64,000 bases of DNA, taken from NCBI GenBank assembly GCA_963820375.1, contig CAWFZX010000001.1:1-64000 (forward strand), written 5' to 3'. Source of the stretch: AWTP1-13 sp963820375. GTDB taxonomy: Bacteria > Pseudomonadota > Alphaproteobacteria > Rhizobiales > Hyphomicrobiaceae. The translations under genes and the position numbers were made by a program. Below, in pieces: positions 1 through 7,425 of this stretch; position 1 is the stretch's first letter; every line of letters begins with the position of its first letter. Below the pieces are notes generated by a model that did no database searches, was not told the DNA's origin, and worked only from the letters and a program-made list of their open reading frames with translations.

Positions 1-26
1 GCCCGCGCGGTGCAGGTTCGGGCAAT

Positions 27-884
27 TCACTCTTCATTGAGAGTAATGCTGCTGTCCGTGCGTAATATTGCCCTTGCCGACCTGAGCACCGCGTCCAATT
101 GCCGATCCGCTTCGTTGTTGGCGGCCAACGGAATGTAGGCGTCGCTCCAGCTCGAGAAGTCATGGTCGAATAAGTTTGGCATAGCGGCGTAGGCGAAGAG
201 GGAGCCCCGATGTCTAATGAGCGCGTCACTGATCTGGTGGTCTATATGGGCACGCATCGGTAACAGGTGCTGCAATAGGTGCAAACAGCCTTTTCGGCTA
301 ATGAGGTAGGCATAGGTGCCGTTGAAATAGTAGACCCGCGAAAGAAACGGCAATTCGGTTTTTTCTGCCAAGCCGGCCATGATGGTACAACCGAGCAAGA
401 CCAGATCTGCCTGCGGCGGAACGGACGACAGAATAAGCTGCGCACGCGCGGCCGAATAAGCTGGCGCCGGCACTACGTCATCCTCCAAGATCACAAGTCG
501 CTCATTGCCGTCGTTGCCACTGGCAACAAAGGCTTGCCAGATTTGCAGGTGGCTGAGAAAGCAGCCGATCGCCGGGCGCGTGAGCTGGGTATGACTGGTG
601 GGCGAATCGCTCATCACGCAGTCGCTGTCGAGGAGTCGTGCGATCGCTTCCGCGGACAGCATGGCTCCGTCGACGGCGCTGAACTTGGCGACCCGCGAAA
701 TACCGATCTTTGCAAGCTCGCGAACGACCTTTTCCCACCGGTCACGGCGACGATCCAGGGTGACTATGACAGGTTGAAGGTGGGTGGATTGCGGTGGGCC
801 GCAAGGATGCAAGACGAAATTGGCAGCGGGAATGATTTGCAGTCGTTTGGCAACGTCGTTCTCGCGAGCCATGCGCCTCGGCAT
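27..884 (-). CDS. Glycosyltransferase family 25 protein (LPS/surface glycan)
   Basis: A 285-residue protein of the GT25 (LOS/LPS glycosyltransferase) family, which transfers sugars from nucleotide donors to lipopolysaccharide or other surface acceptors. Visible family features are an N-terminal strand with VIVTLDRRRDRW, the block GCFLSHLQIWQ around residues 107-117, and the acidic metal-binding motif VILEDDVVP shortly after. The C-terminal part is less conserved. The ATG at 884 has a weak AGGG upstream. A second in-frame ATG at 872 is preceded by GAGG and is an equally good start. No neighbour explains the acceptor, and the surface polysaccharide locus lies 43 kb away. The family call is firm and the substrate is unknown. 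Confidence 0.85.
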   Translation of the reverse strand: MPRRMARENDVAKRLQIIPAANFVLHPCGPPQSTHLQPVIVTLDRRRDRWEKVVRELAKIGISRVAKFSAVDGAMLSAEAIARLLDSDCVMSDSPTSHTQLTRPAIGCFLSHLQIWQAFVASGNDGNERLVILEDDVVPAPAYSAARAQLILSSVPPQADLVLLGCTIMAGLAEKTELPFLSRVYYFNGTYAYLISRKGCLHLLQHLLPMRAHIDHQISDALIRHRGSLFAYAAMPNLFDHDFSSWSDAYIPLAANNEADRQLDAVLRSARAILRTDSSITLNEE

Positions 885-990
885 ACCCTGGATGCGGATG
901 GCACAACTTCGACGAGCTTTGTAAAGGCGTCATGTCAATCGTTTGACAGGGTGATGACGACGGTCAAACAGCCGATGCCTGTGCTGTGCA

Positions 991-1890
991 CTAAGCGTCG
1001 CGTGCTTCGGCGCGCAGCCAAGTAACGAACGCGCGCAACGGCGGCCAATCCGCCATTTCGGGTAACGCCAAGGCATAGTGCTTCCAATGTGTCTTGATTT
1101 CACCGGCTAAAACTTGCACGAGCCGGCCGCTGCGAATTTCTTCTGCCACCAAGGTCTTGCGTGCAATCGCCACGCCCAGCCCGCCCGCAGCCGCTTCCAG
1201 GGTGATGGCGGCGCCGTTGAAGTGCATGCCGCGATTGATTTCCGCGAGCGGCAGACGATGGTGCTCAAACCAAGTCCGCCAATTGGTCCCGCTCTCATCG
1301 TCCTCGGCGGTGACATCGAGGATGCGCGTCATCAATAGCAGGTCGGCTGGTTTCTCGATTGGGCCGGCTTCGGCCAGGTAGCGCGGGCTGGCAACCGGAA
1401 AAATCGCATCGTCCATCAGATGCTCGGCGTGAAGCCCGGGGTAGACGCCAGTGCCAAATCGAAGCGCGACATCGAAGGTGCGCTGCCGCAGGTCGACGAC
1501 TGCCAGATCGGCCGTGATATGCAGTTCGATGTCCGGAAACGCCGCCCTGAACCGGTGCAGGCGCGGGGCCAGCCAGCGGGTGACATGTGAAGGAATGCCG
1601 GTAATGCGAATGTGGGTGCCTTCGCGTCGATCAATGCTGGTGACGGCACGGCCAAACTCGACCAGTCCGCGCCGAACACCGGCGGCGAGCCTCGCCCCTT
1701 CTGGTGTCACCTCGATCCGTCGCGTGTGCCGCACGAAAAGCACGGTGCCCAGCTCTTCCTCGAGTGTGGCAACTCGGTGACTGACCGCACTGGCCGTCAC
1801 ACCAAGCTCATCGCCCGCATCCTTGAAGCTTTTATGACGCTCGGCGGCTTCAAATACCCGCAGTGTCTCAAGAGGGGGCAGGCGGCGCAT
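991..1890 (-). CDS. LysR-type transcriptional regulator, GcvA-like
   Basis: A 299-residue LysR-family regulator. The N-terminal winged helix-turn-helix covers about residues 1-60 (RRLPPLETLRVFEAAERH, then TASAVSHRVATLEEELG). The rest is the periplasmic-binding-like effector domain. The PPLxxLRxFEAAxRH start and the FxRxxRxxxxTxEG segment are typical of the GcvA/AmpR branch. The reading frame is open far upstream to 2265, but homology begins at the ATG ATGs near 1896/1890. The 1890 start is chosen because GGAG lies six bases before it. It is transcribed away from two DUF1127-type ORFs, an arrangement I believe recurs in alphaproteobacteria, so regulation of that neighbour is a reasonable inference. 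Confidence 0.9.
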   Translation of the reverse strand: MRRLPPLETLRVFEAAERHKSFKDAGDELGVTASAVSHRVATLEEELGTVLFVRHTRRIEVTPEGARLAAGVRRGLVEFGRAVTSIDRREGTHIRITGIPSHVTRWLAPRLHRFRAAFPDIELHITADLAVVDLRQRTFDVALRFGTGVYPGLHAEHLMDDAIFPVASPRYLAEAGPIEKPADLLLMTRILDVTAEDDESGTNWRTWFEHHRLPLAEINRGMHFNGAAITLEAAAGGLGVAIARKTLVAEEIRSGRLVQVLAGEIKTHWKHYALALPEMADWPPLRAFVTWLRAEARDA

Positions 1891-2098
1891 CGTCATCTCC
1901 AGACGGCTTCTGACCTCCGGTCCCCACGGCGAGGGGTATTGCGAGCATGCATGAGCGGAATTTGAGCATAGCATGATAATTCTTCGCTTGTCGGCGCAGC
2001 GCAGCGCGTCATTAATGCGCGGCCCGGAAGACCTGACCAGTGGCGCGCTTTTCGCAGCGTGTCCGGTCCCGGACAAAAGCCACCAAGAAACTTTAGGA

Positions 2099-2302
2099 AT
2101 GTCCATGGGCGGGCTGTTGCAGATGGCGGATGAACGCTGGGAACACTCAGGCGGTGCTGGAGGTGGTCGCTCGGGGCGCGGGATCAGCGGTCCGGGGCAC
2201 GGGGCCGCGGCGCGGCTATGGCTTTTGATCGTTTGCTGGCAGCTCCGCCGACTTGAGCGGCGCATGGCGGCGTTAGAGGTCGACGACCGTTCGCTGTACT
2301 AG
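2099..2302 (+). CDS. Small protein with a degenerate or truncated DUF1127-like tail
   Basis: A possible 67-residue ORF. An AGGA lies immediately before the ATG at 2099, and a second ATG at 2105 has better spacing from it. The N-terminal half is Gly/Arg-rich and unremarkable. The C-terminus (WQLRRLERRMAALEVDDRSLY) resembles the first half of a DUF1127 domain, normally RRxxRxLAxLDDRxLxDIG, but stops before the DIG motif. It lies divergent to the LysR gene and just upstream of a complete DUF1127 gene, so it may be a decayed duplicate. The family link is inference from a short stretch. Confidence 0.4.
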   Translation: MSMGGLLQMADERWEHSGGAGGGRSGRGISGPGHGAAARLWLLIVCWQLRRLERRMAALEVDDRSLY

Positions 2303-2462
2303 GCAAACCCATCGAGCCCGGCAAGGCCGGGTGCCCGGCCACGGCAAACAAGACAAGCGGCCACAGCCGCAATCACTATCAGCCCCCTGCCTTGCAAGCA
2401 CAAAGGCTGAGGCCCCAGGGGGAAAAGTGGGCACATAATACGGTTCATCACCCGGCAGTCCA

Positions 2463-2690
2463 TTGACGGGCTGTGGCCGCTTGCGGGAGCAACCCCCAGT
2501 CGGGTCCAGCATTCGCTCCCGGTTCCAGTGGTTTAAGCGCGCGCGCCTATTTGTATTCTCGCTAAGCCAACCGTGGCGCTTGCGGCGGGCCGAGCGCCAG
2601 CTCGCAACCCTAGACGACCGCATGCTCAAGGACATCGGCATTGCTCGCTCTGAAATCCGGCGCGTGGTGCGCGGCGGACGCCGCCGTTAG
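2463..2690 (+). CDS. DUF1127 domain-containing protein
   Basis: A 75-residue basic protein. Its C-terminal 35 residues are a clear DUF1127 domain: RRAERQLATLDDRMLKDIG followed by IARSEIRRVVRGG. DUF1127 proteins are small alphaproteobacterial proteins. Some have been linked to RNA turnover and phosphate or carbon metabolism, but most have no known role. The start is uncertain. The listed TTG lacks a good ribosome binding site and there is no in-frame ATG before the domain, so the real N-terminus may differ. The divergent LysR regulator at 991-1890 is a plausible controller. Confidence 0.7.
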   Translation: MTGCGRLREQPPVGSSIRSRFQWFKRARLFVFSLSQPWRLRRAERQLATLDDRMLKDIGIARSEIRRVVRGGRRR

Positions 2691-2852
2691 CCGGTATCCA
2701 AAGCTGGGTGCGCCACGGTCTCGAGCCGCGGTTCCCGCACATTGCGCAGTGTTGGGGTTGCATGCCCGCAGCGGGCGGACACGACCGGCACGATGCCAAC
2801 CCGCAAAACCGCCTCAGGCCGGTAACGCCCGGCGGCGGCCTCGTGCCGACCC

Positions 2853-3071
2853 TCACGCGGTCGGAAAGCCAAGGCGTTGCAGCGCGCGGCGGGCCAGCTC
2901 GCGCGTCCCCGGGTGACCTTCCAAGGAATTCAAATTGCGCACCACGCGAGACAGCCACCGCTCCATTATTCCACGGCCTATATAAGCGTGCACATCACTG
3001 TTTGAGGCCGCAACGATTTCCCGTGCTTCGGCTTGCGAGCGCATCGTCATATCATCAGGATGATGGGTCAT
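2853..3071 (-). CDS. Small hypothetical protein
   Basis: A 72-residue soluble protein with no domain I recognise. The start rests on an AGGGA sequence eight bases before the ATG at 3071; a GTG at 3077 is the alternative. The C-terminal half (ERWLSRVVRNLNSLEGHP, then RELARRALQRLGFP) looks like helical, properly coded protein rather than a shadow. It is convergent with the DUF1127 gene. No function is proposed. Confidence 0.45.
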   Translation of the reverse strand: MTHHPDDMTMRSQAEAREIVAASNSDVHAYIGRGIMERWLSRVVRNLNSLEGHPGTRELARRALQRLGFPTA

Positions 3072-3567
3072 CGCCACGATCCCTTTTTAATGCCGCAGGT
3101 TGCAATTCAGCCCGCGTTGGATGTTATGCCCAGGCCTTGAAAAACGAAAGGTCGCGCGGATGCGCGGCCAAGTTTTGTCGCGGGCTGGAGAAAGGCGTTT
3201 CTGCGACCTTTTTCGTTCGACCTTTTAGTGACGGTCAAAAATACCGCCGACGGCGCACGGGGGCGATCTGTGCGTCCAAAACGCTTAAGCATTTGAAAAG
3301 CTTGCGAAGCCAACGGCGAGGCAACATCAGGGCGCCGAAAAGCAGCAACCGCAGAGGCCATGTCATTTGCGACAGAGCCGCGCTGTCAGCCAACGCGGAT
3401 GATTGACAGGGGTGTGTCAGAGCATTCACAAAGCAGGCAACCGCACCGCTTGACCATGCTCAAGGTCAACGTGCGTCGTCGTCGGATGAACTGCAACGAT
3501 TGCAACGCGTTTACAGACCAAGGTTTGCTCAGCAGTAGATCGTACAAGCAAAGCGCGGGTGGCTGGC
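3072..3567. other. Intergenic region with inverted and direct repeats, no gene seen
   Basis: About 500 bases without a convincing reading frame. The only structure seen is the repeat set at 3143-3226. The overlapping open frames on both strands lack ribosome binding sites and family resemblance. Confidence 0.5.
3143..3226. repeat. Inverted repeat with an extra direct copy (AAGGTCG/CGACCTT)
   Basis: The left arm AACGAAAGGTCGC (3143-3155) pairs with GCGACCTTTTTCGTT (3203-3217), leaving a two-base A bulge, with arms 47 bases apart. CGACCTTTT occurs at 3204-3212 and again at 3218-3226, a 14-base period. This could be an operator, a fold in an RNA leader, or the remains of a mobile element end. 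Confidence 0.5.
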
Positions 3568-5088
3568 ATGCACAGGGAACTCGAGCTCAAGGTCGAGCTT
3601 AGCGCATCCGACATTGCGCGGCTGGCAAGCGAACTTCCGGACACGGACTTGATGCTCGGTCCCGCCAGCACCAAGAAGCTTCGGACCATCTACTTCGACA
3701 CGCCTGCGCATGGACTGCATGAGGTTGGCATAACGCTAAGGCTGCGGAGCCAAAATGGAGGTTGGCTGCAAACGGTCAAAACTGATCAGCATGTGGTTGA
3801 TGGCGTGTCCAATCCTGTGGAGCTGGAGGTGCCGCTAGAGACCGATCGACCGGATGTCGGCAAGATTGCCGACAAGAAGATCAAGCGTACCGTGCAAAAG
3901 GCCATCAAGAGGACATCGCTGCGCCCCGTATTTGAAACAATCGTGCAACGAACGACCCGCAAGATTAAGAGCGGTGATAGCGAGGTCGAGTTGGCGGTGG
4001 ACGACGGCGAGGTGCGGACGGGGGAAATGCGTGCCGAGCTGCGCGAACTGGAACTTGAATTGAAAGCGGGCAGTGCCGAGGGACTGCTTTTGGCCGCCGA
4101 AAAATTACTGGCAGGTCACGAGCTCAAGTTTGGCACCCGCAGCAAGGCTGAGCGTGGCTACCGGCTGGCTTTGGGCAAAAAGGGCGCCAACCCTGAGCCG
4201 GAGAAAAGCCGTTCGGTTCGCGTTCGGCGCCAGGACACCTGTGCTCAGGCTTTCTCGGCCATACTGGCCTCGGCAAGTCGCCAAATCTTGGTCAATCGCG
4301 CGGCCGTCCTGGAGACGGATGATCCCAATGCGGCCCATCAGCTGCGGATCGGGCTGCGGCGCCTGCGCAGCGCGCTCGACGCGCTAGGGCCGTTTGTCGC
4401 TTCCGGATCGCTGAAATCCTTCAACCGCTCAGCGCGCGAAATGGGTCGCTGTGTCGGCATGCTGCGGGACGCCGACGTGTTGATCTCGGGGATCCACGCA
4501 CCGATCGAAGCGACGGCATCTGCCAAGGTTGGCTTCGCCGAGCTTTATCAGGCCTTGCTGCAGCATCGCCGGGCCCAACGCGAAGAAACGAGGGCCGCTT
4601 TGCAGGGCCCAGCCTGGACGCGCCTACAGCTTTACCTCAGGGTATGGCCACGCACGCTGGAGGAGAACGACAAGCTCTCTCGCCCGATCGGCAAGGTCGC
4701 CCGAAAGGTCTTGCGCAGGGCTTGGAAAAAGTCGGCCCGGTACGCAGCCGAAATCGAGCAGCTGAGCGGTGATGAGCGCCATCAGATGCGCAAGGCGCTG
4801 AAAAAACTGCGCTACCAAGCGGAATTCTTTGCGCCCTTGTTTGCGAAGCGGAAGACGCAAGGTTTTGTGCACCAGTTAAAAGCGCTGCAAGACGTATTCG
4901 GCTACGTCAACGACGTGCGGCTGGCACCGAAGCTGAGCAACCTGCATCAGCAAGGCGAGTGCAACATCGATACGGCGAGAGCCGCAAGCTACATCTTGGG
5001 ACGCCATGAGGCGGAAGCAAAGCATGTGTGGCGGCAAGCCGCTCCTGCCTGGAAGGACTTGCAACGCACGCCGCGCTTTTGGCAATGA
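3568..5088 (+). CDS. CYTH-CHAD domain protein (inorganic triphosphatase/polyphosphate-associated)
   Basis: A 506-residue two-domain protein. Residues 1 to about 200 form a CYTH tunnel domain. The ExExK signature is in RELELKVEL at the N-terminus, followed by TIYFDTPAHGL, LRLRSQNG and further charged strands (VELEVPLE, AELRELELELK). Residues from about 230 to the end form a CHAD domain, a helical bundle rich in conserved His and basic residues (AAHQLRIGLRRLRSAL, ERHQMRKALKKLRYQAEFF). CYTH enzymes hydrolyse triphosphates and CHAD binds polyphosphate. The frame opens with a GTG at 3559, but the ATG at 3568 places ExExK at the usual position. A second gene follows after about 45 bases on the same strand. 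Confidence 0.88.
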   Translation: MHRELELKVELSASDIARLASELPDTDLMLGPASTKKLRTIYFDTPAHGLHEVGITLRLRSQNGGWLQTVKTDQHVVDGVSNPVELEVPLETDRPDVGKIADKKIKRTVQKAIKRTSLRPVFETIVQRTTRKIKSGDSEVELAVDDGEVRTGEMRAELRELELELKAGSAEGLLLAAEKLLAGHELKFGTRSKAERGYRLALGKKGANPEPEKSRSVRVRRQDTCAQAFSAILASASRQILVNRAAVLETDDPNAAHQLRIGLRRLRSALDALGPFVASGSLKSFNRSAREMGRCVGMLRDADVLISGIHAPIEATASAKVGFAELYQALLQHRRAQREETRAALQGPAWTRLQLYLRVWPRTLEENDKLSRPIGKVARKVLRRAWKKSARYAAEIEQLSGDERHQMRKALKKLRYQAEFFAPLFAKRKTQGFVHQLKALQDVFGYVNDVRLAPKLSNLHQQGECNIDTARAASYILGRHEAEAKHVWRQAAPAWKDLQRTPRFWQ

Positions 5089-5133
5089 AACGTGGGGCCG
5101 TGTTCCTGGCACCCGCCGCTGCTGGTTCATGCA

Positions 5134-5739
5134 ATGCGATTGACCGCAGAGATCCGCTGGTTTTGGGCGGGGTATCCACCGCGTAGCTTTGAGGATTGGT
5201 TTAGGAGCGCCGGGCCGTCGTGGGCTAGCGCCCCCGACAGCAAGACCCGCACGGATCAGTATCTGCGTGACAATGCTCAGACCATGCTCGGCATCAAAAA
5301 GAGGGGTGGTGGGAGCGACGTCGAGGTCAAAGGGTTGATCAGCGCACGCCCGACGGTACTTGAGCTGGCAGGCTCCGCCTGTGCGGTCGGTTTATGGGGA
5401 AAGTGGTCTGCAGGCTTGGCGCTTGATCCGCGCCACCTGATCAAAATCGAAAAGCAACGCTGGATGCGAAAATTTAGGGTCGCGGCCGGGACTGCTAGGG
5501 AATTGGCGGCGGCCGACAGCGGCGCACGATTGTCTGGCTGTGACGTTGAGTTGACGCTGCTCGAAGGACCTGATGGCAAGCCATGGTGGACGCTCGGCTT
5601 TGAAGCCTTCGGAGATTTCGACCAGGTCGAGCGCGATCTCGCGGCAACGGTCGTGGTCGCAGCCGGACGGTCTCCGCCGTTGTTGCCGGAAGGTCAGGCA
5701 ACGGGTTACCCCGGCTGGCTTGCCGCCCGGCAGTGGTAA
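5134..5739 (+). CDS. Conserved hypothetical protein, possibly CYTH-like
   Basis: A 201-residue protein probably cotranscribed with the CYTH-CHAD gene. The frame opens at 5092, but MRLTAEIRWFWAG at 5134 is the likelier N-terminus. It begins with a charged-aromatic strand (AEIRWFW), has DQYLRDN and LGIKKRGG followed by DVEVKGL, and ends with VELTLLEG and WWTLGFEAFG. These alternating strands resemble a divergent CYTH tunnel fold, but a clear ExExK is missing. The CYTH link is inference from pattern and context, and no function is assigned. Confidence 0.7.
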   Translation: MRLTAEIRWFWAGYPPRSFEDWFRSAGPSWASAPDSKTRTDQYLRDNAQTMLGIKKRGGGSDVEVKGLISARPTVLELAGSACAVGLWGKWSAGLALDPRHLIKIEKQRWMRKFRVAAGTARELAAADSGARLSGCDVELTLLEGPDGKPWWTLGFEAFGDFDQVERDLAATVVVAAGRSPPLLPEGQATGYPGWLAARQW

Positions 5740-5806
5740 AGCGGCACAGGCGTGCTCTGCCGACGGGGAGGATCGTCCGCGGTCTTGGCATTGCCGGCGA
5801 CGGCCT

Positions 5807-6271
5807 TCAATGCCACGCCCGCTTCAGCCTGGGCGAGGGCCGTGGCCAGCGGCTCCCCGCGTGCAAGCGCGACCAACCTGCCGATGTCAGCATCAGGCGC
5901 TGCAGCGCCATCACCATCAGCCCCATGAACAAGCCGGCAAATACCACATCGCTCAGGAAATGCGCGCCCTGAATTACCCGCACGAAACCGGCGCTGAAGC
6001 CAGCCAGGGTTCCCAACACGAGCAACGTTGCCGCCCACTGCGGCGCCACGGCCGCGGCCGCATAGAAAGGCACAAACATCGAGGCGGCTTCGCCACTCAC
6101 AAACGAGCAGTTGCGTGGGCATTGGTTGGTTAGCTGCAGTGCCGGCGTAAAGAGCTTGGTTCCGCCGAAGGCGATGATTTGCTTGGGTCGCGCTCGCCCC
6201 CATTGGTCCTTGAAAGCGACGTTGGCCAGCAAGCCTGGTCCGACGCCGAGACAAACAAGGATGCAGCGCAA
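5807..6271 (-). pseudogene. 5'-truncated PAP2-family phosphatase (lipid A phosphatase type)
   Basis: The frame carries the three PAP2 phosphatase motifs in order: KDQWGRARP (KxxxxxxRP), CSFVSGEAAS (in place of PSGH), and RVIQGAHFLSD (Rx5Hx3D), followed by hydrophobic helices. PAP2 enzymes remove phosphate from lipids such as lipid A or undecaprenyl diphosphate. The SGE variant is, to my knowledge, seen in rhizobial lipid A phosphatases. Motif one sits only about 21 residues from the first possible start (a TTG at 6271), where family members normally have 80-100 residues with membrane helices. An in-frame stop lies just upstream at 6323-6325. The gene is therefore probably a remnant, although a short product cannot be excluded. 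Confidence 0.6.
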
Positions 6272-6325
6272 GCCCGTACGTCCACAGTCGCAACTGGAGA
6301 TTGTGCTTCGATCTGTCAGCCGCTA

Positions 6326-6939
6326 ATCTCGACACGCACGGCTATCTCTCGGCAGTGTTCGGTAGCGTCTGCAGTAGTTGCGGGACTGCAGACGGGTGCG
6401 AGGAGCCGGCTGCCAATGGAGCGCCGCTCCTCGCGACTTTGTAGCTGAGCTGTAGTGAAGATCGCGGCGGTCTCCGTGCCGCACGATCTGGGTCGATCTG
6501 GTTTGACGCGCAGGCTGAGCTTACTCTTCCCTTCAGTCAGAACCGCGAACTCAAAGGGAGATGCCAATTCTTGACCGCAGTTGTGTAGCGCCCAAACGCA
6601 AACGTGTGTTCGGCGGTCTTGAAGCCAGGTCTGACCGCAGAGCTTACTTTGGGCGCACTTTGATGCGGCGCCGCCGGGTCTAGCTGCTCTCGGTTTATCT
6701 GGGACCAACCGAGGTTCGCGGCGCCTGGTGATTGGCCATCGAACGCGAGCGACCTGGTGTCGGACGGGGTTCTCGACGGGCGGGTCGAGGACACCATAAG
6801 GCATTGGTTGGCACGGACAGACTGACGGTCTCTTCATCCACCGCCGGCCAGTCTAACGGTCACGTGTCCCTGAAACCGCAGATGTTCTACCCCTCCTGCG
6901 GCAGGACGTTGATTGCCCGGCGAATCCCGTGCGCTTTTG
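6326..6939. other. Decayed intergenic stretch, nothing identifiable
   Basis: Six hundred bases between the truncated PAP2 gene and the kinase remnant. Open frames on both strands have atypical composition (many Cys, Pro and Arg), no ribosome binding sites and no family resemblance. Confidence 0.4.
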
Positions 6940-7252
6940 AGAAGGTTGAGCTGCTGCAGCATGTTCAGCCTGCAGGCGACGGCCACGCAGAACGCCGAGC
7001 TTACCCAACGCCCGCAGGAAGCCATGAGCCGGCTGACAGCCGTGGCTCGGATCCACGAGCGCGCATCTACCGCACCGCCGACATGGCACCGTTGACCTTG
7101 CCTCCTACCTTGCCCGACATCTGCGAGGACCACGCGGGGCTGATCCGCAATGTGAAGTCAAATACGAGCCTGATGGGCCTATACCTATAGCGACGGATCG
7201 CGCGGTCCGCGTCGGCCCTGTTGGTCAGCGAGCTTATAACCAACGCTCGATG
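6940..7252 (+). pseudogene. Remnant of a HisKA_2-type sensor histidine kinase
   Basis: Successive short stretches in different frames line up with one kinase core. They read FSLQATATQNAELTQ, then AMSRLTAVARIHER (the dimerisation helix end), then IYRTADM and LPDICEDHAGLI, then PIPIATDRAVRVG, and finally ALLVSELITNA, which is the N-box of the ATPase domain. At least three frameshifts separate them, and a TGA follows the N-box. Nothing of the G-boxes follows. In intact members this family autophosphorylates a His and signals to response regulators, often in general stress pathways. The order and spacing make chance unlikely. Confidence 0.6.
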
Positions 7253-7425
7253 AGGGCCCAGCTTCGCATATGTGCAGGAAGGCCGTCGCTATGTCTTAGA
7301 CCTTGATTTGCTGATGGATTGCCCGATTGGGATGTTCTTGGAAGCTCGCGCAACCAAGTCAAGGCTGGCCAAAAGCCGACGGTATAAGGCAGTGTCCGAG
7401 GGAGAGCAATATCGCACGTCCCGTT

